From Cheiracanthium punctorium (Eukaryota > Arthropoda > Arachnida > Araneae > Cheiracanthiidae): DNA of 64,000 bases. The stretch is from assembly GCA_038373885.1 (NCBI GenBank), contig JAWZYV010012352.1, positions 186,001 to 250,000 of the forward strand. The letters are read 5' to 3'. Below are positions 44,056 to 57,023 of the stretch, piece after piece. The notes beneath the pieces are model-generated. The model worked only from the letters and a program-made list of their open reading frames with translations, was not told the DNA's origin and ran no database searches. The position numbers and the translations under genes were made by a program. Numbering within the stretch: position 1 is the stretch's first letter; the number at the start of each line of letters is the position of its first letter.

Positions 44056-45359
44056 TGGCTTTTTGAAGGTTCGGGTTCATTAAATTTTCGGTTTTCGCCA
44101 AAGCATATGATTTGGGTTTAGCTTCCAGAATGGAGGATAAATGTTTGAGAGATGTGGTTCGAAATGAATGAAACAGAAGACTGTTAATAGGAGGTTTACG
44201 AGCGAATTCTTACTTGCTGAATGTTTGTCCGAAATATATTCTTCCTGCTTCAAAAGAATTTTAAAGATTAAAATTTATTTCAAACATTGTAAATATTAAA
44301 ACACTCTCAAATAAGTTGGTATCCATTCAATAACATTCGCCCCCCCCCCCCGAAAAAAAAAACAATTGCTTAGCATAAAAGTTCAAAGTTCATAGTACAA
44401 GGCTTAAACTTAGACTTCATGTTGCAGCCAGTCTCTAAAGCCGACAGCTTTTACCGGTAATAAAGCTCGGCAGTCCATTCCTGTTCATAACATATACTGT
44501 AAAATCACTTATTTTCGCGAGCCGTAAATTTCTCGAAAATAAAGACATCGATGATTTTGCGAGCAGAAAATTTCACGAATTTTATATGAATAGAACTGAA
44601 AGTTGAAAAATCCAACTACCTAAATATAGAACCCCTTTTGCATAAGTCATTTTAAGAAACTTTCTTTTGTCCGAAAAGTTCGTCCCCTCCACTTCCCCGT
44701 TTTGAATGGTATCAAAGAAGCTGGTATAAACATTGTAAGTAAATGAGCTGCATTGTATTAGTTGTATTGTTGTTTTATATTAAAGAAATAATTGTATAGT
44801 ATTCAAGAAATAGTTGTAAGCAAGAAAGTTGTCATGAAAGAGTTTGTAACTGTACAGTAAATTATTAAATAAGTGAAAAATTTCTGATTTTTTTACTATC
44901 GTTTGAAGTGAAGGAAAAAAAAGTATTTCGCGAGGCTTTAATTTTCACGATTACGACGGGCTGGCGAAAATTACTTCAAGCTCGAACGTCATTCTAAAGT
45001 TATATTCTATATTCTAAAATCATTCTAATTACAAAGTCCAGATTCTTCGGGTACTAGGCGCACGCTATGCATGCCTCATTATTGCAAAGAAACAGTAGCT
45101 AAAATACAAAAATTATTCGCAGGCACTTGCCAACGAGGGGGTGGGGTCCCCTCCATGTACATGAGGAGAAGGGGCGGGGCGAATTATCTTATTCGCCTTT
45201 TCTCTATGGTGAAGTTAAAACATTATTAGAGTTTTAACTTCAGCTCAGACTGTTCTGATAGAATAACTTCGTATTCTGACGTCAATCAGTGGCGTGCATA
45301 TTTAAAGGATTATTTTCTATTAACTAAAAGATGGCGTCATCGTTGATATCTGCTAGAAC

Positions 45360-45641
45360 TTGGCGGCCAAGTCAGTTTCGATTAAGGAGCTCGTGAATGA
45401 AGTATTCAAGCTTGTGGAATTTATTTCCATTGTACCTGCATCTGCAACTACAGCTGAAAGATCTTACAGTTTTCTTAGAAGAGTAAAAACGTATTTGCGC
45501 AAGAACATGGCTCAAAAACACCCAACACATCTCCTAGTCTTTAATGTCCATGAGCCGTACACTGCAAAAATCAATCTGCACTCATTTATACAAGAATTTG
45601 CGCCTGGAACTACGGAGAGAAGAGAAAATCTGTCTTGGTAA
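45360..45641 (+). pseudogene. hAT transposase C-terminal fragment (ZMYM1/MYM-type like)
   Basis: The open frame encodes FISIVPASATTAERSYSFLR followed by RVKTYLRKNM and a VFNVHEPYTAK segment. Patterns such as P-A-x-x-A-x-x-A/T-E-R-S-(F/Y)-S-x-L-R-R-x-K-(T/N)-Y-L-R are the hAT dimerisation domain found in MYM-type zinc finger 1-like transposon proteins. Only about 90 residues of a protein normally several hundred long remain, and no terminal repeats could be fixed. Confidence 0.75.
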
Positions 45642-46071
45642 TTAAAAATTTGTAGCAGTAAATACTAGCCAACTGACAGGTAAAAATAATAGTTATTTAT
45701 TTTTATTTTTTATTTGTGTCGTAAGCAATTGCTCGCTTCCCTCACTTTTTAAAAAGCTGGCATGTTCTTGTAATTTCGCATCATATTCTGAAATAATTTA
45801 CCGAGAAATCTCTAACGAATGAAGTATTAATTTATTCTAGCATTAAGTTAAAAGAAATGTTTTTCTCTATCTGCTGTTGGGAGCAATTATATACCTGCTA
45901 TACTAATCATAATATGCGTTTAGAATACTTCTGCATGAATGTATGTAGTGCCATCTAGTAAGAGTGAACACAACAAACGCATGTAGAAAAATTATAATTA
46001 TCATTCAGTATTTTAAAATTTCACTTATGTTTATTAGTTTTAAAGGAATATTTTCTAAATTAATGCTATCA

Positions 46072-46114
46072 TAATGATGATGATGATGATGATAATAATA
46101 ATAATAATAATAAT
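46072..46114 (+). repeat. (GAT)n(AAT)n compound microsatellite
   Basis: ATGATGATGATGATGAT runs directly into AATAATAATAATAAT. Confidence 0.9.
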
Positions 46115-47307
46115 TCTACCCCGCAAGTTTCTTAAATCAGGAAAAATTAAGACGGAAATTTTGACAAGACATAGTCTAAATCTTAATGCCTGAAAATTCT
46201 TTTTGAGAATTCTTTGTTGCGTCTCACATAACCAGTTGATATATCCATAAATCATTTTTCCCGGCCATTGTTTCTGCTTTACAGTTCACTGAATCACTTT
46301 TCCATTGAAATAACAACAGGAACATCTTCCAGAAACTACCCAAAAATAAATCAAAATTTCGATTTCAACTCTGGCGCCACGCATAATATTACAATCAAAA
46401 CATCAGTTGCGCTGCCATTCCGAGAAAGAAAAAAAAAATCCACCCTCGCCCCCTTCATGCAAATGGAGGGGTATGTCCGGAATGAGGTAAAGCCACATTT
46501 ATCCCAGACATTAAGATCCAAAAGTCCTGTTATCAAAGGGGGGGGGAAGAGTCCACATTTTTATGAGAATTCATTTGAAATGCACATGCCAAATGCTATT
46601 GTGATAACGATGTACAACCGTTAGTGATTAAGTTAACGGCCACTGGCTGCTTTTGTAAAATTTTGTATCTAATTCTCTGGCTTGCTTTTAAAACTATTTT
46701 TTTTAATGAGATGCAGATGCAGCGTGGTATATTTTTGGCTCTCATTAATTTTGTTTAATCGTTTTAAAAGGAACTGTATTGATATTCAATTAACACGAGT
46801 AAAACGTTAAAAAAGTTTTAGAATTTTTGTTTTTCAGAGATTAGTATTGCTGCGTTTCTATATGCGTCGATATGTCTAAAAAACTAGTAGTTTTTATAGT
46901 TATAATTATTTCATTAAAGATCTGCAAGGGCCCAGGCTCAGTTAGTTCGTCATGCACAATATTACACTTAGTAGAAATGACATCTAATGGCCGGACTTGA
47001 GAACTTTTGTATCAAAAACACAGCAGCTTATCTTTTTACTCGATTTTCAGAAAACCTAAAATTTGTTATTGCATAAAACAATAAATATTCACATGCATTT
47101 TTTTAATTAAAAGCATTTCTTTTGGATGCATTGAACAATTTTTTTCCATGAGTTGACTGAATAAATGTAAAATAATTCATGTTAATGAAACAGCTTTCCC
47201 ATTGATTCTAAAACAAATTTTTTTGAGTTTTTTTTTTTTAATTAGTCGGACTCAAAAGTTCAAACTGTCACTAGTACCGCTTTTTCAACCAAAATTTACA
47301 TATTGCA

Positions 47308-47478
47308 TTCATAGGCGTAATTTACTAAGGGCAAGGGAGGGGGCCAATGGTGTCCCTCCCTCAAAATTTAAGAAAATTCAGATATCACCTATTTAAAAAT
47401 AGTACTTTCTACGATAGGAAGCATTTTGCCCCCCCCTTCCTTTCCCCAATGTTACATGCCAATTTACGCTAATGATGG
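47308..47478. mobile_element. possible decayed MITE
   Basis: Inverted ends ATAGGCGTAATTTAC and, read on the minus strand, ATTAGCGTAAATTGG enclose G-rich then C-rich sequence like the hAT MITEs of this window. No clean target duplication is present. Confidence 0.35.
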
Positions 47479-48053
47479 TATTGCCATGTACAGTGAATAA
47501 TTTACTATGATTTCCTTCTATAATTAATTTACTTTAACCGCAGTGCATTAAAAATACCCTAAACGATTATTTTCTTTAGCTAGACATGTTGGAGAAAAAC
47601 ATTTATCATATTTTCACACTGTAATAAACTTGTATTCGATACTCCGGATCGATAATTGCATTACAGGAGCTAAACGCTCTTCAGGTAAACAACAATTAAC
47701 TTTTTGCAGCCAAGAATTTCCACAAAGGGGAAATATCTCGCACTTCGCTCCCACGAAGGCAATTAGGTACGGAAATGGCAGCTAGTAAAAACATGCCGCT
47801 GTATGAGGACACATTCATTATACCGTAAAATCGATATATAACAGGAGCTCTTATGTGGAAAAGCACTGAAATGAATCAATCTAGGCCTTTCATTCGCCAG
47901 TAATTAATAGGAAGGTTTTCCGAAGGGGGTGCTCGTAATGACGAAAATGAAACAATGAAATAAAAAGGCGGCAGTTAAGGGTGAAATTTTTATCAATATT
48001 AATTGCGCAACCAAAGAAGGGGAAGGGACGTATAGAAGCATTCTGAGTGTACG

Positions 48054-48473
48054 TTAACCCTTTAACGCTCAGTGTTCCCTCTCTGGGAACACCAAACTCG
48101 GACGTTTTGACTGTTGCCAGTCACGAAGAATAGATTTGATTTCTTTAAAAATAGTTGCGGGTGACATAGCTCCACGAGAATTCTTTAGTTTTTAGCACGT
48201 CATTTCCCGTAAAAAAATGGTCACGATTATTTTGAACAGCACTGACATCTACTGAAAAATGGAAGAATGCGAGAACCGCCGGATAGATTGCCCAATGCTG
48301 AAAAAAGGGCAGCCGTTGCCAGGCACAGCCAGCTGTCGTCAAAAAAGGGTCTCTAGATCTGTGGCACGCGATGAACGTTTCGATCGTCCGCCATCTTGCT
48401 GGTAGTTAGGTCGAGCGATGGCAACGGCTGCCCTTTCTTCAGCATTGGGAAAGGGTTGGCCTCAAAGGGTTAA
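48054..48473. mobile_element. TTAA-flanked piggyBac-like MITE, copy B
   Basis: TTAA at both ends, termini CCCTTTAACGCTCAG and CTCAAAGGG. The left 250 bp match copy A almost base for base (GACATAGCTCCACGAGAAT, TGGTCACGATTATTTT). The right 150 bp match the right end of copy A; most of the middle is deleted. This is a good reference copy because it is intact and uninterrupted. Confidence 0.85.
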
Positions 48474-49546
48474 CATAAACTCCAGCCAAGATATATTGTT
48501 TGTCTTATTTTTTATGAACAGAAAATATATGGTTTTTGGATGTTCGCTCAGCTAGATATAAAATACAATGCTAACTATGAAAAACTTTGTGCTTCTGCTT
48601 TTTTATAGGGTTGAATTGCCGATCTGATCACAAAATCATTCTAATCCTTTCGTTTTGTTACGTGAAAGTACTTTTTTCCGTAAAAATTAATGGAAATTAA
48701 TTATTTTAAGTAACAGTGATTAAAGTAGAGAAGTGTTGCTTGGGATCTAAGTAGTCACACGCACATACAAGCTACAGAATGTTACAGACGTTATTTTAGA
48801 GATGACATTCAGACAAATTTCAGTCCTTGAAAAATAAGACTCTTCAAGAAAGTCGACAAATAGCAATATTTGCATAATCCAAGTAGTAGCAACATTGAAA
48901 AATTCTATGTCAAAACTATAAAAAAGGTCTGATTCTTGTTTTGCAAAACTGATCATCTGTTTATACACACTAAAACATGTACTGGGTGTACATAAAAGAA
49001 GTATCTCAATTTTGAAGAGCTACAATTGCAAAGGTAAAGAAGTTACAATTTTTCGGACAAATTAAATGGAAAACAACATTTTGAAGTTTATTAAAAGTAT
49101 ATATGTTTGGTGAGAAATCCTCTTGAGAAAAAACACGTATGGGGTCATAATTTTTCAAGGGTACATATTACTTAAAAATAATTTTTAACTACTTAAAAAT
49201 AATTATTAATAAAGTCCCTAAATTTGAAGTACTAGACCAAACAGTTAAAGGCAATATTTTGGGAATATTCTTTTGTAAACAGCGCATGCGTTTGGATGTT
49301 TTGCAAGGGAGGGATTGAATCCTATTTGAAACCTTGGTTTACGGTCTTGTCTTCAATAAGTCATGATAAGTGGTCGTATTAAATATACATAATTCTACAA
49401 ACTTTAGAACTTTAATTTTTATTAGTTTGCTCAAAAATACTGTAACTTTTTAAAGCTGGTTTATTCTTTTATGTATACCTTATATTTATGTGCACACGTA
49501 TACACACATACACTATTGTTGCTGTTATTTTTAATATCTTTTAAAA

Positions 49547-49980
49547 ATGTTCTTAACCAACCTAATTTGGCGAATCTTATTATGCTGTAGTTGCCAAGAG
49601 CAGCCCGAAACAAAGACATCTGTGATGGAGGTGAAACAGAGATATATAATAGCCCCGGAGAAATTGTCTCGTCCCATTATTGTTATCTCCTCCGTAAAAC
49701 TTCTCTGGAGGGCCAATTTGTTCTTCGTCCTCACCCATCTATTCAACCCTTCCATCTCCATTATTGGAGCCTGTGTATGGGAAAAGAGAAGGCATCTCCT
49801 GGTATATTTCCTCTGTGTGTGCATCGGAAGAAAACTCCTGGATTCCGATTCTATCGCTCTCTCTTTTCACCCTGGAAAACCGCACCTCAGCAGCCTTAAT
49901 TTAATTTCTCCCGTAATCCCGGCAACTGTCACCGAGTTGCTCAAATTGCTGAGAGTTGCCAAGCGGCCGTTCCAATAAAA
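49547..49980. other. GC-balanced island with open frames in three readings
   Basis: Composition is distinctly richer than the flanks, and open frames of 97 to 143 codons overlap on both strands (49547-49978 plus, 49591-49899 plus, 49531-49824 minus). None shows a recognisable domain and no splice sites are convincing. It may be an old repeat, a non-coding RNA, or a conserved regulatory block. Confidence 0.3.
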
Positions 49981-52388
49981 CGACGCAGACCTGTCGTCTT
50001 AATGGTCACGACAGAACTAACTGGATACCACGTCACCCTCGATATTTTCGCAATTTCAGATCTTAAATCTTCTCCGGGAAAAGCTTTTATTTCTTCTGGT
50101 GCGCTATTTCCTTTTGTTTGCAGTTTGCTGCTTTCATGTAATACATTTTTGTACTTTATGGTGATGAAATTACACTGTGAAAAAATTCCGTGAAAATACA
50201 GAATACGTGTACTGGCAAATGGGACGCCAGTACAATTTCCGTATATTTAAGGATTTTATTCTTGTAAATTCAATTATAAATTTTGTTCCAGAGAGTTGCT
50301 GACCCTTGATATATGGAAACTATTTTGTATTCAAACATAAATGGAGAATTTCCGTAAAATTTTACTCAAAGTTTCCAGTAATTGTACGGTTATTTATGAG
50401 AGTGTATGGGTCACTAACCTTGCGATAAATATTTGTATTTTAATAATTTTAGGAGTACAGGAAATTAATATCCTTTTTTTTAAACATTAAATTCAAGCAT
50501 ATAAATTTTCAACAAATTTTTAGTTATAAACAAGCTGCGTTTAAATATAGGATTTATATTTTAAAGAAAGAATTCTATAGATATTTTTTTTTTCTTTGAA
50601 GGGGATTTAGGGAGGATCGTTTACCCTCCTAGAGGACGATATTCAAAATTTCCTGAAACTGATTTTTATATATTCGTGAGTGTTGTGTATTTTACAGCAT
50701 GAAATTTTTATAGGTATCTCTTTTTTTTCTTCAGATAAAGTGAGATATATTAAAAGCACGTTTTGATCTCCTATTCTTCAAAGGCTATGAATTTTGGAAA
50801 ATGCTTTCTAATCTAGAACTTATGTTCAAAAAACTCGCATTCAGTTCAAATTTCTCATTATTAGCAGCATGACTTTTTCCAGGCGAAATGCTGACATACG
50901 GAAAAGCGACGTTACTTTTCGGTCCTATTAATGCATACTGAAGGGTTTTTTGTTTAAGTAATTTTGAGATGAATTCCAAATACAAGTAACCAATGCTGAA
51001 AGTGAAAGCTCCTAAATAACTAAGTTAATTTTGTTTAAGCAATCTTAAAGGAAGAAAAATATTGTATTTCTCTGAAGATAGTTAAAAACAAAATATTTAA
51101 TCTAGAAATAATACTTCAAAATATTCATAAAACTTGATTTCATTTATTGTAGATATTTACTTCCATTTAAAATTTAGATGGTATTTTATAAAAACAGTAT
51201 GCTACAGATCGAAAGATTTCAAGAGTTTTATGTTTAGTAAACAGCAATTCATTGATTACAAAATTTTTATATTGTCTTCTCTGTGCAATGCTTTTACCAC
51301 ACTTTCTCTTGTAAAACAAGTTAGTCCTTTGAGAATTTAGAAAAATAGTTCTTTTTTTCGCTGTATCACAAGTTCTTCAAACAGTATATAAAATTAAAAA
51401 TTTTGAATACCTTTGTTATTTAAATATATTAGTTATAATTTTTTGTTGTTGTTTTGTTTTAGAGAAGAAACATAGTTTATAAAGTGCGCTTTTCTTTAAC
51501 CAGATCACACCGTGTACGTTTTAACTTCTTCAAAGGCAATTCCATCAAGTTTTATGTATCTTTAAAAGTAAAACTTTATGAGCATAAAACAAATATAATG
51601 CCCTTGGTTTTCCCTCAAACGATTCGTTAAGCCCAGCTGATCTTTCTAGGATGAAATGAAATTTTATTTTCCCAACCTATTTTTGATAAATGCAGCATGG
51701 CTGTTTCAGTGGAACGTCGTTTTCAATTGCAGAATCCCAGTGCTCTCGTCAAATTATGATTGGATAAAATTTTTATGACACATCTGCCGTGAAAAGAAGC
51801 GCGTATCGACCGTTGCCACCACTCGATCGATAATAGCAAAGGGAACGAGACACCAGTAAAGCTCTAAAACTCGGCTAAGTTTGCGAGTTATTAGTTTTGA
51901 TCGCAATCTAGCGTCACGGTTAAGTCACTAAATCACAAGAAAATCCCTCTGCCACGCTGGTCCCGATGCTCGTAATTTTTTGCTCCTAATATAGCGTGAT
52001 GCCAAACCTTCTTTTTTTTATTGTTTTATTGCTATTTCTTTTTTATTGTTTTTTATAGTAGCATGTGCAACAGAAGTTTAGAATGAAATATTATGTGTAC
52101 ATAGGATATTAAAAAAGTGTTTATAGGTGTAATAACTTAATACACAAGAGTTACGCCCTTGTTCTGTTTTCTGTTTGTGGAAAGTTATCGAGGTTCATGT
52201 TGAAAATAAAATATTGAAATCAATAAAGATGTTATCCGATTCAACGGTGCGGATGAAAAGAAACAACAGTTAATGCTTTTTATTTTTTTAATGCGGTATG
52301 TAATTACCTTTATATAGCGACGTAAATTTAAAAAAAAAATAAAATAAATATTTTCTGAGGATTGTTTCTATAAAGGAAATAAACAAAG
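49981..52388. other. no gene recognised
   Basis: AT-rich sequence with a small palindrome at 50208-50230 (TACTGGC / GCCAGTA) and no supported exon. Confidence 0.4.
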
Positions 52389-52634
52389 CTTTGTTGTGTT
52401 GTGTTATGGCAAAGCCACGCAAGGGTTATCTTCCAAGGACGGGGGGGGGGTACCTTAGTGGAAGGACCTTTTTAAGGGGTTCTAACACGTATTCACGTTA
52501 GATCTGGAGAAAACTGACCATAACTCTAGATCGTTAGATCGACAGCCGCGCGATAGGTCAGGTCATAATGCCGGACTCTCGCACTCAAGCCGTCTACCAT
52601 TTTGAGTCTCTTATCCAGTCGGCCGTGGTGGGGA
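52389..52634 (-). mobile_element. tRNA-derived SINE, copy 3
   Basis: On the minus strand the head CCACGGCCGACTGGATAAGA is A-box like; the body shares GTTAGATCGACAGCCGCGC and TTCACGTTAGATCTGGAG (plus strand) with copy 1; the tail is AACACAACACAAC. Full length. Confidence 0.75.
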
Positions 52635-53265
52635 CAAGAAAGCTTTGGATTATAAGATTAACTATTTTGCTTCTTCGTTAGAATGACAAGGATGTTATTC
52701 ACAAAAATATGGAATGGTTTTTCTTGTAAAATAAGGAATTTTTGACCTGGACTGATTTTTCATGCGGACTTAAGATCGAGATGAAAAATGTACATCAACG
52801 TGATTTACGATTTGAAAGCAATCTCGATATAAGAACACAGAACCGGAGGAAAAAAATCAATTCTTGGTTTGTGTACGTTTACTATTATCAATGTATAAAT
52901 TTAATGTAAGAATCTTTGAGAAAGGTATAAAAAAAGATTTTAGTTCAAGTCCTTTTGTGTTGGTCCCTCACTAAAAATGTTTCGAAAAGGTCTATTTTAT
53001 CTTCTATTTTCTTAATCAGGAAGCAGCTATTTGAATAATGGCTCTTGTCATTAGTTATATATACATACATTGCTAAAACTGCGTCATATGTCATATTTGT
53101 CCACAACGAACGAAGCAGTCTTTATGAGGTGAAAGGACTCGATGGCAAGGAAACTTATCAACGTAGGTTGTTCGTCCTCTTTTGACAGCCTAGGCCTACC
53201 TGGAATTTTACTTCATCATTAAATTTCTTAAACTATTTGATAGGAGGATTATTCCTCTAGATATA

Positions 53266-54078
53266 CAGTAGAACACCGATCTATCGTTTTTCAAGGGGTG
53301 CGTAGTAAAAAACGATGCATGCGGGAAAACGACGAATGCGGGTTAAAGTCAAAATACGAAGAAAACAGTATTTATGAATAGAGCCAATGTATACAGTATA
53401 CCAAAAATACTAAATTTGTTACCAAACTGCAAAAGAAACAAATTGAAGTTGTGTAAAATTTAAGTGATACTTATTTTTTAAATTTCAGTAATTTTACACT
53501 GGGTTTTTCATTAATCTTTTAATGAAACAAAATTTTCAAGATATACAATAATTTTTTTTGTCTTTTTATGTGTATCCATGTTTGTATATAAAAGTCATAC
53601 AATTTCAAATACCGTTATTGCGTCGGATAAACTAGGCACTAGTGTTGGCTCAGTCTCATCGGCATGAATGTTATTCTCAGCTTTTTCGAGATTATTTCAT
53701 TTTTTGCGTCCCATTTCTTCCATTCTTTGGATACCGCACGTTGCTACTTCTAAATCAATGGAAATATAATCACTACATTTCACACCATGCTCATACCTGC
53801 TAGATGTAAGAACTCTTCACCTATACCATCATCAACCCAAGATATCATACCAGGAAGTAATTAGTTTTGTAAGCCATATTCATCCACTTGATCTTCAATT
53901 TCATTTCTGTCTGAAGAAACATTTTACAACGATGAACGCGGGAAAGTGAATTTTTTACGAACGATACATGCGGGTTTTGTTAACGTTATTTGAATACAGT
54001 TTGTGCAGGGACCACAGAAATAAAACGATCAATACGGGGAAACGATGAATGCGGGAACGATAGATCGGGGTTCCACTG
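53266..54078. mobile_element. Tigger/pogo-like element, degenerate
   Basis: Ends CAGTAGAACACCGATCTATC and, on the minus strand from the right, CAGTGGAACCCCGATCTATC, each flanked by TA (53264-53265 and 54079-54080). TA target and CAGT-G/A-GAAC-type ends are typical of pogo/Tigger elements. The interior on the minus strand keeps scraps resembling a transposase C-terminus (ISWVDDGIGEEFLHLAG) full of stops. Confidence 0.7.
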
Positions 54079-54079
54079 T

Positions 54080-56850
54080 AGTAATATCCGTCCAGGTAAA
54101 AACAGAGACACACGCTTATGTGTGATGGATAAAGTTTTCCAAACTATCATCTCGCTCTTAGCATGTAAGCAAGTGCTTCTAAAAAATGCTCTTTCCTAAC
54201 TATTTTCTGTAGAAGGTAGATGTAACTCGCTTTCGATGCCATGCTGCTTGTTACTGATTAATTTACTCTTAGATTTGATTTATCCATGTGCAAGACGAAT
54301 GTAATAAGCTACAATAACAATAGACAGCCCATTAAATTTGTTGTATATTTAAAATTCGAGTTCCTTTCTAAATATAACAACTCAAACGATAAAATTAAAA
54401 CATCTTAATGCATCTAAAATGTTGTTACTAGAAAATCAGAATAAATAAAATCAAATTTTCATTCGATGATAGTGTCAGATAATCTTATTAAAGAATCTGG
54501 TTCTCGAAACATCGCTTTTTGGCATCAGATCAAAATAAGAAAAAACATAAAGCGTAAATGAGAGAAACAATAATTTTTGAAAATTTCCTAGTAGTTTTTC
54601 TACTTAAGCAAAAGATTTAATCACTGGTGTTCTAAAAATAACACAAGACTCGAATATTTAGATTTCGAGATATGAATGATATTAGTCTAAATCATTTTTT
54701 AAAACAAAATTGAAAAGACTTTTTAAGGGAAAAAAACATCATTGGTAAAGTAAAAAAAAAAAAGAATAAATAAATAAATAAAAATAAAAATGAATGAAAA
54801 TTTACGTGGTAACGTATTCTTTTAAAACTAGGTTTCGCCATTTAACGTCAATACGCTCTACATAACTCTATACACTGTTATATTTTGATATGCAATTACA
54901 CTTCCTATGACGGTCACTTTGAACATTCTTAACTTCTTAGTACCCATCATACTTGACAGGAATAACATTCTAAACGATCCATTGAAACATCCTGAAATTG
55001 GACGCGGTTCCCATAAAAAGTGTCTGCCCAACTTATGCAAGAGCCCATCTTATGGAGGAATACGATTACGGATTTCTGAAATCTATAGGCATGCTCTTGT
55101 ATAAAATTGCTCCATAATGCATACGTCGTGCATAAGTATCCTTCTATTTCGATTGGAGTCTGATACAAATTAATTTTAATAGGTAAATTTTAAATATTTA
55201 ATTCTAATATTGAAAGTTTATTTCGAGAAAAAACTTGAAAAAATAAGCTGAATCAATAGGCAATTCATGATTGTACATATTTACATTTTTTTCGAAGAGA
55301 GTAATATTGGATGTAATTTGTTTAAAAATGTAATTGCTTATAAAGAAAGGAATGGCATTTTGAGATCTTCGGTTCCGAAAAAAAAATTATATGTCACACG
55401 TGTGTAAAAGGTCTCAATAAATTAAATAGGATTTGAACGATTTTGTTAATCTATATTTAGCTTGGTTTACCTTTATAAGTATCGCAGTGTACTTTTGCAT
55501 TATTTCACAAAAATACATCGGATTTACGGCATTTTTGACACAATGATCAACAGTAACCCTCACTCCTCTAAAAAAAGGAAATGCAAATTTAATTTTTATG
55601 AATTTGAAAAAATGAAATACAGTACAAAACTAATTTGTTTTCGAGTTTCCAAGTAGATAATGGCTGGTTGCTTAATTCAACTACGAGGAAAAATAAATAA
55701 ATAAAGCTGTGTATGGGCCTCTAAAACTGCTGCTTTACTGATAATCCCAAAGGTATCCTATCTGAACTTTCAGGTTCAACGGCTTTTATATGCTTTATAC
55801 AGGAAGACATAAAAACGGAATCTTCTCAAGGGTAAACAAAGAAATGTCTACAGCCTTTATTCATCGGACAATGTTTCTAAAAGAAATCAAAGAGAAAATA
55901 AACAGTCACACCTTTGTGCGTTTCTTTTTTTTTCTTCAGAATTTTTGTATCAAGACCTCAGAAACAATAGATGAGACTAAACAGAATGAGTGGAAACATA
56001 TCTTCAGCTTATTGAATGGACGAGTGCATAATGTAGCTGATCTTGCAGAAGAAAACATATTTTATTCATAGTTTAGCAAAAAAGTAAGGGCAGATGGTTT
56101 GCATATACATTTCCGAACTTATTTGTCATTTTTAAATCAAAATTAAACGCAATTAATGCACTACCTACGCAAAACCTTGCATATAGATGTCTCATGTCTT
56201 AAGTTGTACGTAAGATGAATAGAACTGATGAGCAACTTACTTGAAATATAACTTCTAGATAAATATGCCCCAAGTATCAATAAACGTAAAAACTAGATAA
56301 CTCAAGGATTAATTAAGCAAATTAGTAAACATTTGAGTCATTAGCACTAGAAAAAAATGTTCTCTTGATTTTGCCAAAATCTAAAGCAGCACAGAAATCA
56401 TCAGTTTTCTTTAGTGTCTACGATTTTCAAATGACCTTAAATATCAACTTCAGTCACACAACAACGTTTTTTTACTCTCTCTCTGTTTTTAAATTTTTTT
56501 TATATATCCCTTGTATTTTATAGTGGATAGACTAATAAGTCTTAATATTTTGTGAAGAACTGTCAAAAACATACTTTATTAAACGATGTTTATTCTTTTG
56601 GATAACTCTGAAACGTATTTATTCCAAGGACTTTTTTAAATATTAATTTTTAAAAGTATCAGCAAGATATATAAGCCACGGTTAAAGCATTCACTATATT
56701 GCACTTTTAAATTTATGGAATCCCTCATATGTGTAAGAATTCTGTTAAGCGAACCAACTTGTTCCATAGTCATTGAGCCCTATTTGTCCCATGATGCGTT
56801 TCTTCAGAAAATAAGAGACTATCTTAACTTTTGCAATCGAAAAAAATCAC
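54080..56850. other. no gene recognised
   Basis: AT-rich. Two frames were considered, 54947-55168 minus and 55790-56071 plus. Neither shows a domain I can name. Confidence 0.4.
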
Positions 56851-56857
56851 ATATGGA

Positions 56858-57015
56858 CAGGGGCGTAGCCTAGGGGGGGGTCATAACCCCTCCCATGAGG
56901 ATTTTTTCCCATACAAAATGTATATTCTTCACTACATTGTTACGCACACGTATGCAAATATATGAGTTGTAGTAGTCGTAACCCCCCCCACGAAAAATTT
57001 CTGGCTACGCCCCTG
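56858..57015 (-). mobile_element. hAT-type MITE, copy 3 (inverted)
   Basis: Ends CAGGGGCGTAGCC / GGCTACGCCCCTG with the exact 8-bp duplication CATATGGA (56850-56857 and 57016-57023). The interior is the reverse complement of copies 1 and 2. Confidence 0.9.
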
Positions 57016-57023
57016 CATATGGA

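Noticed and set aside
44223..44256. 34-nt minus-strand microexon between GAAGCAG and GTAAGAA
   Set aside because: The splice sites look good, but the frame required by the next exon (phase 0 at the junction) gives an unrelated peptide, so chance is more likely.
54947..55168. Second C-type lectin exon
   Set aside because: Only the PIEIEGY string matches; the Cys, WxxA and FWIGL positions of the fold are missing.
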